Positions 8,355-16,260 of a stretch of 64,000 nucleotides of DNA are shown here, piece after piece. The notes under the pieces are model-generated. The model was not told the origin of the DNA and made no database searches. It saw only the letters and a list, made by a program, of their open reading frames with translations. The DNA is from Lunatimonas lonarensis (GTDB lineage Bacteria > Bacteroidota > Bacteroidia > Cytophagales > Cyclobacteriaceae), in contig NZ_AQHR01000044.1 in NCBI RefSeq assembly GCF_000390185.1, forward strand, positions 1 to 64,000, read 5' to 3'. Numbering within the stretch: the stretch's first letter is position 1; the number at the start of each line of letters is the position of its first letter. A program made the position numbers and the translations under genes.

Positions 8355-10505
8355 TTAGGATTTCTGGCCTGGTTTATCAGATTTTTCCGGCTTGGGCAAC
8401 AAAACCTTTCTGGAAAGCTTAAACTTACCGGTTTTCTTATCCACATCAATCAGCTTCACAGTGATCTCTTCACCCGACTCCAGTACGCCGTCCATGGACT
8501 CCAATCGCTCCCACTTAATCTCAGAAATGTGCAGAAGGCCATCCTTACCGGGCATAAACTCCACAAAAGCACCAAAAGGCATAATGTTCTTAACCTTCCC
8601 TGTATATACTTCACCGATCTCTGGCTGGGCTACGATTGCTTTGATTCGTTTGATTGCTCCATCCATGGAAGTCTGGTTATTGGCAAAAATATTGATTTTG
8701 CCCATATTATCCACCTCTTCAATGATGATGGTGGCACCGGTGTCTTTCTGGATCTCCTGAATTACCTTTCCTCCGGGACCGATAACCGCACCGATCAATT
8801 CCTTAGGAATTTCCATGTTCTGTGATCTAGGGGCATGAGGCTTATACTCAGCCCTTGGTGCCGACAACGTCTTCCTTATTTCATCAAGAATATGTAGTCT
8901 ACCATCTTTGGCCTGATAGAGTGCTTCTTTAAGAACAGCATAATCCAGTCCTTCCACTTTCAAATCCATCTGGCAGGCAGTGATGCCCTTTTCTGTCCCA
9001 GTAACCTTAAAATCCATATCTCCCAGGTGGTCTTCATCACCCAGAATATCAGACAAAATGGTGTAATTTCCGGTCGTTGAATCGGATATCATTCCCATGG
9101 CGATTCCAGTAACAGGAGCCTTTATGGGAACACCTGCATCCATCAAAGCGAGGGATCCCGCACAAACGGTTGCCATAGATGAGGAACCGTTGGACTCTAG
9201 GATGTCAGAGACTACCCGGATGGTGTAGGGGTTTTCAGCATCCGGGGGAAGAACCCTTCTCAATGCTCTCATTGCCAAATTACCGTGTCCGATTTCTCTT
9301 CGCCCTGGTCCACGATTTGGCTTCACCTCACCGGTAGAAAATCCCGGGAAATTATAGTGCAGATAAAATTTGTTATATCCGGAATGCACCGCTCCGTCTA
9401 TCATCTGCTCATCAAGCTTAGTTCCTAACGTACAAGTAGTAACCGATTGGGTCTCTCCCCTGGTAAATACCGCTGACCCATGGGCAGAAGGAAGGTAATC
9501 GACCACCGACCAGATAGGGCGGATCTCGTTGGGATTTCTGCCGTCAAGGCGCTTTTTCTCGTTCAGCGTAAAATTACGCGCGGCTTCTTTGTGGATTTTG
9601 CCAAAATACTTGTCGATCAAAAATTTATCAAATCCGTGATCCTCTCCGAGGCTTTCAACAAACCCTTGTTTGATGGCCTTTATCAGTTCCGAGCGCTCAT
9701 TTTTGTTGGCAATCTGCCGGCTTACCACCTCATAACAGGGGCCATAGAGCTCCTGCTTCATGCGTGCTAGTAAACCTTCGTCGTGGGTTTCGTGGGTATA
9801 GCTCCTCTTCTGTCCTTTGCCTACGGCCAAAGTCAGTTCCTTCTGGATTGCACAGTGACGCTTAACCTCCTGGTGGGCAAACTCAAGGGCTTCCACCATC
9901 TCGTCCTCGGTGATTTCGTCTGCCTCTCCCTCTACCATTAGGATAAATTCCTCCGAACCGGCGACCATAAACTCAAGCGTAGCAAGCTTCAATTCTTGGG
10001 GCTTGGGGTTGATAATCAAACGACCATCCACTTTGGCCACACGAACCTCGGAAATAGGCCCGTTAAAGGGGATATCCGATACGGCAATGGCGGCGGATGC
10101 TGCCAGTCCAGCGAGGGCGTCGGGCAACACTTCCTCGTCTGAGGACATCAAGGTAATACTGATATTGGTATCAGCATGGTAATCATCCGGAAATAAAGGA
10201 CGTACCGCACGATCGACCAATCGGCTGATCAGCACTTCGTAGTCAGACAACCTTCCCTCACGCTTCAAAAAACCTCCGGGTATCTTGCCGGATGCCGCAA
10301 ATTTCTCTTGGTAATCGACTGATAACGGGAGAAAGTCCACTCCTTCCCCAGCTTCATTCTTGGTCACAATGGTAGCCAATAACATGGCTTTTCCCATTTT
10401 TACAACTACCGAGCCATCGGCTTGCTTCGCCAAGGCTCCGGTTTCAATGGTGATTTCCCTACCGTCCTCAAGGACGATAGTCTTACTAACAACGTTTGGT
10501 AACAT
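8355..10505 (-). CDS. pnp: Polyribonucleotide nucleotidyltransferase (PNPase)
   Basis: The 716-residue protein has two RNase PH-like cores, a KH domain ([20 protein letters not shown]) and a C-terminal S1 domain ([33 protein letters not shown]). The catalytic second core is recognisable by [15 protein letters not shown] and the [28 protein letters not shown] stretch. It degrades RNA 3' to 5' phosphorolytically and adds tails. The start at 10505 ([15 protein letters not shown]) fits the family. It lies about 100 bp downstream of rpsO, with the rpsO terminator between them, so pnp may be transcribed partly by read-through. Confidence 0.97.
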   Translation of the reverse strand: MLPNVVSKTIVLEDGREITIETGALAKQADGSVVVKMGKAMLLATIVTKNEAGEGVDFLPLSVDYQEKFAASGKIPGGFLKREGRLSDYEVLISRLVDRAVRPLFPDDYHADTNISITLMSSDEEVLPDALAGLAASAAIAVSDIPFNGPISEVRVAKVDGRLIINPKPQELKLATLEFMVAGSEEFILMVEGEADEITEDEMVEALEFAHQEVKRHCAIQKELTLAVGKGQKRSYTHETHDEGLLARMKQELYGPCYEVVSRQIANKNERSELIKAIKQGFVESLGEDHGFDKFLIDKYFGKIHKEAARNFTLNEKKRLDGRNPNEIRPIWSVVDYLPSAHGSAVFTRGETQSVTTCTLGTKLDEQMIDGAVHSGYNKFYLHYNFPGFSTGEVKPNRGPGRREIGHGNLAMRALRRVLPPDAENPYTIRVVSDILESNGSSSMATVCAGSLALMDAGVPIKAPVTGIAMGMISDSTTGNYTILSDILGDEDHLGDMDFKVTGTEKGITACQMDLKVEGLDYAVLKEALYQAKDGRLHILDEIRKTLSAPRAEYKPHAPRSQNMEIPKELIGAVIGPGGKVIQEIQKDTGATIIIEEVDNMGKINIFANNQTSMDGAIKRIKAIVAQPEIGEVYTGKVKNIMPFGAFVEFMPGKDGLLHISEIKWERLESMDGVLESGEEITVKLIDVDKKTGKFKLSRKVLLPKPEKSDKPGQKS

Positions 10506-10565
10506 AAAATTGTAATGATTCTATAAGGTGAATAGTTTTAAAAGTAAGGTTTACTACAGCGAAAA

Positions 10566-10602
10566 CAAAAAAAGTAAGGTCCTTCCTTGGAAGAACCTTA
10601 CT
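10566..10602 (-). terminator. Rho-independent terminator of rpsO
   Basis: Long stem: AGTAAGGT (10573-10580) pairs with ACCTTACT (10595-10602), extended by CTTCC/GGAAG after one mismatch. The A run at 10567-10573 is the U tract on the minus strand. It begins 7 bp after the rpsO stop and lies ahead of pnp, so it probably sets the S15:PNPase ratio. Confidence 0.85.
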
Positions 10603-10608
10603 ATAAAG

Positions 10609-10884
10609 TTATTTACGGATACCCAATTCGGATATGATCGATCGGTACCTTTCGATATCGTTTTTGACGAGATAATTCAAAAGACTTCTTCTCTTTCCTA
10701 CCAGCTTCAACAGGCCCAATCGGGAAGAGTGGTCTTTTTTGTTTACCTTGAGGTGTTCTGTCAAGTGTTGGATTCTATAAGAAAACAACGCAATTTGCGC
10801 TTCTGGAGAACCCGTATCCTTTTCAGACTTCAACCGACCATGATTCTTAAACAACTCTGATTTTTTTTCTTTACTTAAATACAT
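10609..10884 (-). CDS. rpsO: 30S ribosomal protein S15
   Basis: This 91-residue protein is standard S15 in length and pattern: [63 protein letters not shown], and a C-terminal [13 protein letters not shown]. It binds 16S rRNA at the junction of helices 20-22 and bridges to the large subunit. A clear promoter sits 42 bp upstream and a terminator directly downstream, so it can be made as a single-gene transcript. In Escherichia coli S15 represses its own translation; no comparable leader structure was identified here. Confidence 0.98.
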   Translation of the reverse strand: MYLSKEKKSELFKNHGRLKSEKDTGSPEAQIALFSYRIQHLTEHLKVNKKDHSSRLGLLKLVGKRRSLLNYLVKNDIERYRSIISELGIRK

Positions 10885-10925
10885 GCTTAGTCAAGTTAAT
10901 ACGGCTATGTTAATAAAAACAGTCA

Positions 10926-10957
10926 CAAAGGTATGATCATTTTTTGTATTATAAAAA
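10926..10957 (-). promoter_or_regulatory. Promoter of rpsO (Bacteroidota type)
   Basis: On the minus strand the -7 box TACCTTTG (10933-10926) matches TAnnTTTG exactly. A TTTT at 10957-10954, 20 nt upstream, matches the -33 TTTG in three of four bases. The -33 element overlaps the 3' end of the permease gene. The same -7 octamer precedes the tRNA-like RNA at 14193-14200. Confidence 0.7.
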
Positions 10958-12733
10958 TTCCTCCCTCAACTTTTGCTGTTTCCGCAGCTTGGGAACCATC
11001 CGTTTTACCTTTTGGAAAAAACCGTAGTAGAAGTCCGCTTCAAAAATCCTTGCGTCCTTCCGGGCCTGTCGAAGAAAAAACAAACCAAACGGAATCAAGG
11101 CCAGGATCGAAAAGGAGGTTCCGAACAAGGTTCCGGTGACCGCTTCCTTCGCCCACTTTTCTCCTGTAATGGTCAACATATAATAGAGTATAAAAAAGAT
11201 AATCGAAACCAACACCGGCATGCCCAATCCCCCCTTTTTTATGATGGCACCCAGGGGAGCCCCTATCATAAACATGACAAAACAGGCGATGGCTTGGGTA
11301 TACTTCTGAAACCAAGATATCTCGAATCGACGGAACTCACGCTCCAGTGCGTCTACCTGGTTTTTGCTGGTCGTAAAATTGTTTTTGAGATTCCGGGCGC
11401 TTGTAAGCGCTCCCGCCGCCGCAGATATCCTATGTCGCTGCGTATTCTGCAAGGAATCCAACCTGGCCCGTTGTGCTTCTGTAAGCACAATCAGGGGCTC
11501 TTTCTCCGGAACGACAGGAGGTGCCGGCATTGTGGTCGGTAATGGACTCGAAAGGGTATCCACAGCAGCTAGCGAATCCAGTTCTACCGAGTCGGGGTCG
11601 GCCAAAGGCTGCACCTCGGCTCCATCGGAACCGGCAGCGACTGCCGCCGCGTCACCAATATCTGTCTGCTCCTCCGACAGAATACGGGCAGCTTCACTCT
11701 TTTCACTAAGCTCAGACCCCTCCAATCTCACCCCATGGGTCAACTCATACTCTTCCTGGTATTTAAGGTTTCGGATAGAATCTGCTGCCAGTTTTTTCTT
11801 CACTAAATCCGGGGGAGGGATGAGCTTCCTCTCCCTACCAAAATAGGCATACGACACCTCGGTGGACGCGTAATTGAAATATAATTTTTGGGCAATTTCG
11901 CGATCCATTGAATCCAAATCAATCCGTATTTCCTGAATATTTTTGATGGAACGGTTGTTTGACCAAAGGTTTTCCGGAGTCCGGTTCATCTCAAATGCCT
12001 CTAGATCAAAGACCATCTGATTGGTACTGAACTTGGTACGGTTAAACGTAGGTGGCTTTTCGTTGATGCCTCGCTGGGTTTGTCCCTCTTGGTAGCTATT
12101 ACCGTTATACAGCGTCAACATCATGTATCTGTCATTAAAAAAAGGTTCCATTCTGCCGGAATCTGCGGTAATCACGTGGATATTGCCCTGACCCGAAGTA
12201 TGATCGTATATCAGCACATCACGGAGCCGTACCTCATCCAGCTTTTGGTTTACCTTGATGCTATAGTTGGGAATCCCATTGTAAAATACGCCTTCCTTAA
12301 TATCTAGGGCAGGAGATTTCATTCGGATATCATACAGAAGGCTGAATGTTTTAAGGTTTACACGGGGTACAAGGTAATTGTTCGACAGGTAGGCAAAAAC
12401 GGTAAGAATAGCTACAAATACCCCAATCGGAAGTAACGCCCGTAAAAGGGAAATGCCGCTGCTTTTTATGGCTGTGAGCTCAAAATGCTCACCAAGGTTA
12501 CCAAAGGTCATCAGGGATGAAAGTAACACGGCAAGGGGAAGTGCCATGGGTGATATACTGATCACAAAATACCCTATAAGCTCCATGTACACAGCAAACG
12601 GGAGATCCTTACCGAATATCTCATCGAAATACTTGAGCATATTTACTGTCAGAAGGATGAAATCGACCACCACAAAAGTCAGTAAAAAAGGCCCAATAAA
12701 AGACCCCAGTATAAGTTTATCCAGTTTTTTCAC
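10949..12733 (-). CDS. LptF/LptG family permease (YjgP/YjgQ)
   Basis: The 594-residue inner-membrane protein has three N-terminal membrane helices (starting LILGSFIGPFLLTFVVVDF), a large periplasmic part, and three C-terminal helices (IACFVMFMIGAPLGAIIKKGG, PVLVSIIFFILYYMLTITG, then a final FSILALIPFGLFFL). LptF and LptG pair with the ATPase LptB to extract lipopolysaccharide from the inner membrane. Homologues are often near 360 residues in Proteobacteria; this one is longer because of an Ala/Glu/Pro-rich insertion at roughly residues 350-415 (DAAAVAAGSDGAEVQPLADP and so on), a feature common in Bacteroidota permeases. Which paralogue (F or G) it is cannot be told from sequence alone. Confidence 0.9.
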   Translation of the reverse strand: MKKLDKLILGSFIGPFLLTFVVVDFILLTVNMLKYFDEIFGKDLPFAVYMELIGYFVISISPMALPLAVLLSSLMTFGNLGEHFELTAIKSSGISLLRALLPIGVFVAILTVFAYLSNNYLVPRVNLKTFSLLYDIRMKSPALDIKEGVFYNGIPNYSIKVNQKLDEVRLRDVLIYDHTSGQGNIHVITADSGRMEPFFNDRYMMLTLYNGNSYQEGQTQRGINEKPPTFNRTKFSTNQMVFDLEAFEMNRTPENLWSNNRSIKNIQEIRIDLDSMDREIAQKLYFNYASTEVSYAYFGRERKLIPPPDLVKKKLAADSIRNLKYQEEYELTHGVRLEGSELSEKSEAARILSEEQTDIGDAAAVAAGSDGAEVQPLADPDSVELDSLAAVDTLSSPLPTTMPAPPVVPEKEPLIVLTEAQRARLDSLQNTQRHRISAAAGALTSARNLKNNFTTSKNQVDALEREFRRFEISWFQKYTQAIACFVMFMIGAPLGAIIKKGGLGMPVLVSIIFFILYYMLTITGEKWAKEAVTGTLFGTSFSILALIPFGLFFLRQARKDARIFEADFYYGFFQKVKRMVPKLRKQQKLREEFL

Positions 12734-12765
12734 CTAGGTATGTATAGTCATCGGCTTGAACCACC

Positions 12766-12799
12766 CCCAAATCGGCTGACCCGAGGTTGGCGATTTGGG
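12766..12799. repeat. 9-bp inverted repeat upstream of the permease gene
   Basis: CCCAAATCG (12766-12774) and CGATTTGGG (12791-12799) are perfect inverted arms with a 16-nt spacer. The repeat lies 33 bp before the permease start, with no U tract on either side. It could be a leader hairpin or a weak terminator for the START-like gene. The function is not clear. Confidence 0.4.
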
Positions 12800-12907
12800 C
12801 ATCCGTATCCCAATTAGGTATATGCGCATTGAGCTAACGAATCCAACGGATATCAATGTATGTACCAAATCATCTTTCGAATGCCAAAGTTACAAAATAC
12901 CGAACGA

Positions 12908-13309
12908 TTACCCCCCTATTATTTCTTTTAGACTGCTGATCAATCCCTCCCAAATATCCTGCTGTTCCTGCTGATCGTAGGTATCTCCATAATCAATAAC
13001 CCGGAGATAAAAGGTCTGCGTGAGCTCATTTTCATCGAGTCGAAACTCGATGTAAGAGGGATCGTCGTCTCCGCCTTCCTCATCACTCGGGTCAAAAAAT
13101 TCAAATTTGACATGATGGTTGATACGCATGATGGTCGGCCTTGCAAAATGATCCTCCCCGTCGTATATGAAATTGTAGGCTTTGTCTTCGTTGATAATCA
13201 CATCATCGGCGAACCATTGCGAAAGTCCACTGGCAGTGCTCAGGTACGGATAGATAACCTTCTTGGAAGTATTGATCTGATAGTCAGATACGAATTTATT
13301 TTTCGCCAT
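12908..13309 (-). CDS. START-like domain protein (SRPBCC/AHSA1 type)
   Basis: The protein has 133 residues from the ATG at 13309 (MAKNKFVSDYQINTSKKVIYPYLSTASGLSQWFADDV). The pattern of an N-terminal strand, then 'YPYLSTASGLSQWFADDV', is characteristic of the START-like/AHSA1 family of helix-grip proteins, which bind small hydrophobic ligands or assist chaperones. A frame extension to an ATG at 13321 adds only four residues (MLSA) and is less like the family. The Bacteroidota version is annotated only as a START-like domain protein; ligand and role are unknown. It lies upstream of the permease gene with a 174-bp gap. Confidence 0.8.
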   Translation of the reverse strand: MAKNKFVSDYQINTSKKVIYPYLSTASGLSQWFADDVIINEDKAYNFIYDGEDHFARPTIMRINHHVKFEFFDPSDEEGGDDDPSYIEFRLDENELTQTFYLRVIDYGDTYDQQEQQDIWEGLISSLKEIIGG

Positions 13310-13610
13310 GGCAGATAACATTTGATTCAGAAAAAGTAACCATTTTTTTTAGGAATCCCGCTTGCAATTCAATATTTATACCCACATATTTGCATTCCCA
13401 AACGAGGGGCGTGCCTTCGCTTCGTGAAAGGTTTTGTTTCTTCAGAGAAGCTGTGGTATCAAATAAGAATGTTCCTTCATTGGTTTGTAAGGTACAAACA
13501 ATTTGAACAAATGCCGAACTACCTTACGTAGTTTTGGAGATTTACCAAGCAGCGAAATGTACTGTTTCTAGGCAAGTGGCTCGATATCAGTGTTTGGGAT
13601 GTATCTAATA
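13310..13610. other. Intergenic region, no feature recognised
   Basis: About 300 bp lie between the START-like gene (reading left) and the pseudo-tRNA (reading right). No plausible coding frame, tRNA or clear hairpin terminator was found. A short stretch near 13570-13595 is vaguely like the first part of a tRNA, but too weakly to call. Confidence 0.5.
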
Positions 13611-13686
13611 GCCAAGTAGCTCAGTCGGTTAGAGCGAAGGATTCATATCCGCCCAGGCGGACACCGGTTCAACTCCCGGAAGTAGT
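13611..13686 (+). pseudogene. Degenerate tRNA-Met copy
   Basis: Positions 13611-13647 are almost the same as the 5' half of the intact tRNA-Met just downstream (GTAGCTCAGTCGGTTAGAGCG, GGATTCAT). The 3' half keeps GGTTCAACTCCCG. The acceptor arms (GCCAAGT and the bases near 13680-13686) do not pair, and the anticodon 3' arm is replaced by the palindrome TCCGCC-CA-GGCGGA (13648-13661). It cannot fold as a normal tRNA, so it is called a decayed duplicate. Confidence 0.75.
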
Positions 13687-13712
13687 TATTTATAAAAGTG
13701 TATTGGTAATAT

Positions 13713-13789
13713 GGCGAGGTAGCTCAGTCGGTTAGAGCGCAGGATTCATAACCCTGAGGTCACGGGTTCAACTCCCGTCCTCGCTACCA
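13713..13789 (+). tRNA. tRNA-Met(CAT), elongator type
   Basis: The acceptor GGCGAGG pairs with CCTCGCT, the D arm is TAGCTCAGTCGGTTAGAGC, and the anticodon loop TTCATAA carries CAT. The T arm is ACGGG-TTCAACT-CCCGT, with discriminator A and an encoded CCA (13787-13789). The anticodon stem lacks the three G-C pairs of an initiator, and the first base pair is formed, so an elongator is favoured. A tRNA-Ile2 (lysidine-modified CAT) is less likely but was not excluded. It is followed by a strong terminator. Confidence 0.93.
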
Positions 13790-13797
13790 ATTGGCAC

Positions 13798-13823
13798 AAG
13801 CCCCTTGTTTGGGGCTTTTTTTT
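13798..13823 (+). terminator. Rho-independent terminator of tRNA-Met
   Basis: The stem AAGCCCC/GGGGCTT (13798-13804 and 13811-13817) has a 6-nt loop and is followed by a run of T to 13823. It lies 9 bp after the encoded CCA. Confidence 0.9.
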
Positions 13824-13957
13824 ACATTTCTCTTTCTACAAACTAAAAGCACCCATCAGGCCTTTATGAATCCTAACTTGGCTTAGATTAACGGTCACTC
13901 TATCAAGCCCAATGTATTTAAGAGACAACTCGGAAACCTAATCAAGGTGCTGCCAAT

Positions 13958-13990
13958 AAAAAAAGCTATGAAACAGTGTCCCATAGCTTT
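13958..13990 (-). terminator. Rho-independent terminator of the tRNA-like RNA
   Basis: The perfect 9-bp stem AAAGCTATG/CATAGCTTT (13962-13970 and 13982-13990) has an 11-nt loop. An A run at 13958-13964 gives a U tract on the minus strand. It lies about 30 nt beyond the 3' end of the tRNA-like RNA and is the only gene end it could serve. Confidence 0.85.
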
Positions 13991-14020
13991 AGTCAATTAA
14001 CAATAAACCCAAAATAACCT

Positions 14021-14146
14021 GCTGTAGGAGAAGGAGTCGAACCTCCACGGGGCAGTTAGGCAAAACACGAGCTCCATGTTTGCTTTGTCCTTAGCTCCCC
14101 ACCCCCGAGACCGGAGGGCATGTCTGCCAGTTTCATCATCCTACAG
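14021..14146 (-). ncRNA. tRNA-like RNA, class II, with an oversized variable arm
   Basis: The two ends pair perfectly over 8 bp (CTGTAGGA with TCCTACAG). After TG follows a 3-bp D stem ATG/CAT whose loop AAACTGGCAGA resembles that of tRNA-Leu. A 5-bp arm CCCTC/GGGGG encloses the loop CGGTCTC, which lacks the usual U33 and shows no Leu anticodon. The T arm is canonical: GGAGG-TTCGACT-CCTTC. Between the anticodon-like and T arms lie about 54 nt, with outer GGGG/CCCC and an inner hairpin GCAAACATG/CGTGTTTTGC (one bulge) around loop GAGCT. No CCA is encoded. It has its own promoter (14193-14224) and terminator (13958-13990), so it is a real transcription unit. It could be a divergent tRNA, a tRNA with an inserted segment, or a tRNA-derived regulatory RNA. 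The identity of any charged amino acid cannot be assigned. Confidence 0.75.
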
Positions 14147-14192
14147 TATGTCAACAAACGTCTGAGATTCTTTTATCCTCTGTTTGATGTTT

Positions 14193-14224
14193 CAAAGGTA
14201 GAACGACGAAACGTATTTTGCAAA
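14193..14224 (-). promoter_or_regulatory. Promoter of the tRNA-like RNA
   Basis: On the minus strand TTTG (14224-14221), a 20-nt spacer, and TACCTTTG (14200-14193) match the Bacteroidota -33/-7 consensus TTTG-N19/20-TAnnTTTG exactly. Transcription would begin near 14187, about 40 nt before the mature 5' end. The downstream gene on this strand is only the RNA. Confidence 0.75.
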
Positions 14225-14277
14225 TTTCGCAAGGAATAAATTATTATTTTACATTATTTTTAATAAAAAAGATATAT

Positions 14278-14300
14278 TTATAATTATTTCATAATTATAA
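14278..14300. repeat. Perfect AT-only inverted repeat
   Basis: TTATAATTAT and ATAATTATAA (10 bp each, 3-nt spacer) lie in the 14225-14502 intergenic stretch between the divergent tRNA-like RNA and TspO-like gene. The surroundings are very AT-rich. It could be an operator, or simply a low-complexity palindrome. Nothing else was recognised in this stretch. Confidence 0.4.
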
Positions 14301-14502
14301 GCCGTTATTTCGCAACTATTTTGGAAAATTTTCAATGCTTCAACCCGATTTCTGTTTCTGGTTTACCCATTGGATAGTGAGGCGTTTAAACGATTTCGAT
14401 TTAGACGCAGATTTGGACGCCAATCGATGTATTACGTGTGGTACGGTTCGATTCCTTGGGAAAAACGCCATACAAATCGTATTTTTATCAAAACGAATCT
14501 AC

Positions 14503-15261
14503 ATGCGAGGTCTACCTTTGTTGCTGGCAAACACACTCACCTTTATAGCCGTATTGGTGGTCAACTACTATTATGGAAGCGGGGCTGCCAGGCTACGTAC
14601 GGTCGGCGAAGTAAGTGCCTTGTTTCCGACGCTTATCACTCCGGCAGGATATGCCTTTGCTATTTGGGGACTGATCTATCTGCTTCTTGTCGGCTTTTTG
14701 GTCTATCAGTGGATTACCTACTTCAATGGCAAGGAAAACATTTCCCTCCAACCTACCGGTATATGGTTTATGCTCTCCAATCTATTCAACGTAGCCTGGA
14801 TATTCCTTTGGGTAAATTTCGCCATTGGTTGGTCGGTAGTTGCCATTATTGGCCTTTTGGTGTCCTTGACAGCGATGTTGATAGAACAGGAAAGTTATAC
14901 CGCAAGCAGCTCATGGAGAAACCGCATTTTTGTTCACCTTCCCATCGGCACCTATTTGGGATGGATAGTCCTTGCCACTACCCTTAACATAAGCATTTGG
15001 ATCCGAGCGGCCGGCATTTTTTTGCCTTCAAGCTCACCTACACAATGGGTACTACCTGTTTACTTTGCAGCGATTGCGGTCTACCTTTTTTTGCTCTACC
15101 AACACAACCGAAAGGAACCGAGCTTAGTGGGTACTTGGGGATTTTTGGCCATTGCCTACCGCCAATGGGGTGAACAGGAATATGTGGCCTGGCTTTCTCT
15201 GGTTTGCGGCATCCTCTTGGCTGTATTGGCATTGAAGAAACAGGCAGATTCGATCGGTTGA
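14503..15261 (+). CDS. TspO/MBR-related tryptophan-rich membrane protein
   Basis: The 252-residue protein has about seven membrane segments. The frame is open from 14335, but the first 56 residues are charged and unlike any leader. The ATG at 14503 (MRGLPLLLANTLTFIAVLVVNYYYG) starts directly in the first helix and is preferred. The motif TLITPAGYAFAIWGLIYLLLVGF is shared with eukaryotic and bacterial 'tryptophan-rich sensory protein'-like proteins, distant relatives of TspO. The ligand is unknown; TspO proteins bind tetrapyrroles and sterols. Trp residues are frequent in later helices (WIFLWVNFAIGWSVV). It stands alone, facing the MDR reductase gene across a 10-bp convergent gap. Confidence 0.75.
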   Translation: MRGLPLLLANTLTFIAVLVVNYYYGSGAARLRTVGEVSALFPTLITPAGYAFAIWGLIYLLLVGFLVYQWITYFNGKENISLQPTGIWFMLSNLFNVAWIFLWVNFAIGWSVVAIIGLLVSLTAMLIEQESYTASSSWRNRIFVHLPIGTYLGWIVLATTLNISIWIRAAGIFLPSSSPTQWVLPVYFAAIAVYLFLLYQHNRKEPSLVGTWGFLAIAYRQWGEQEYVAWLSLVCGILLAVLALKKQADSIG

Positions 15262-15271
15262 TAATCAGGAT

Positions 15272-16240
15272 TTAAACCAACAAAATTTTCCCGCTGCGTC
15301 CAGGTTTTTCAAAGGCCTCCAATGCCAAATGAACCTGCTCAAGTGGGAACGTTTGCTCTACATCTACCGCTACATCGCCACGTTGCAAAAGGCTCAAAAC
15401 CTCGCCAAAAGCAGTCTCCCTGGCACCTCTGTCCAACTCCTCCAAGTAGGAAGTGAGCCAAAAACCCTCCACTTTTAAATCACGGAAAATCAACAGCCCG
15501 CTGTTCAACGGAATACTTTCCAGACTCAATAAGCCATAGACAAGCATTCTCCCTTTTGGACGCAGGCATGTCAGTGCCCGGGCGCCCAGGGTCCCTCCAA
15601 CCGCATCAAAGACTACCGATACCCCCGATTTATCGGTTATTTCCTGCACGCGAAGCTGTAGCTTTTCCCGCTCTGTATTTACGACGGCCGCCGCTCCCAA
15701 GCGAAGCAGAGGGGCAACCTGCTCCTCCCTCCGAACGGTGCAGATGACCCGAACCCCTCTAAGCTTGGCCAATTGTATCACCAACTTAGAAAAAGCTGAT
15801 GCGCCGGCAGTCAAGAGCAGCCAGTCTCCCGCTTTTAATCCTGCCCTGTCCAGCATTCCATAAGCGGTCAGGGGGTTAATAAATGCCTGGCAGGCAACTT
15901 CATCGGACATACCTGGGGGAACAGGAATCAAAAAATGAGCAGGAAGACATACCAATTCGGCCCAAGCTCCCACCATACTGAAAAGTACACGGTCGCCCGA
16001 CTTGAACTTTGCGCAGTCTCGGGCATCCTCGATCACTCCCGCAGCCTCAAATCCGGCGGGAGACGGGAGTACCGGTTGAATCCCGTACATTCCGCGAATA
16101 AACATGATATCGGCCGGATTGATGTTACGGGCAGTGACTCGTATCAACACCTCCCCTTCCTTGGGAACAGGGACTGCTACCTCCTCCACGCGCAACACGT
16201 CATTGGGCATACCTGTCTCGTAAAAAAAAACTTTCTTCAT
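15272..16240 (-). CDS. MDR-family NADPH-dependent oxidoreductase (quinone/enoyl reductase-like)
   Basis: The protein has 322 residues from the ATG at 16240 (MKKVFFYETGMPNDVLRVEEV). The frame extends to 16264 but the extra eight residues are not family-like. It has the N-terminal GroES-like domain (RNINPADIMFIRGMYG, PSPAGFEAAGVIE) and a Rossmann domain in which the nucleotide-binding turn reads LTAGASAFSKLVIQLAKLRG. The structural and catalytic zinc cysteines of alcohol dehydrogenases are absent, so it belongs to the zinc-independent quinone reductase / 2-enoyl reductase branch. The substrate is unknown. It follows the aldo-keto reductase gene on the same strand with a 20-bp gap, so the two probably form an operon. 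Confidence 0.85.
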   Translation of the reverse strand: MKKVFFYETGMPNDVLRVEEVAVPVPKEGEVLIRVTARNINPADIMFIRGMYGIQPVLPSPAGFEAAGVIEDARDCAKFKSGDRVLFSMVGAWAELVCLPAHFLIPVPPGMSDEVACQAFINPLTAYGMLDRAGLKAGDWLLLTAGASAFSKLVIQLAKLRGVRVICTVRREEQVAPLLRLGAAAVVNTEREKLQLRVQEITDKSGVSVVFDAVGGTLGARALTCLRPKGRMLVYGLLSLESIPLNSGLLIFRDLKVEGFWLTSYLEELDRGARETAFGEVLSLLQRGDVAVDVEQTFPLEQVHLALEAFEKPGRSGKILLV

Positions 16241-16260
16241 GGTTGAAATAAATATTTGTA

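Noticed and set aside
14021..14146. tRNA-Sec
   Set aside because: The 8-bp acceptor and 5-bp T stem fit bacterial selC, but the D stem has 3 bp rather than 6 and the anticodon loop has no TCA.
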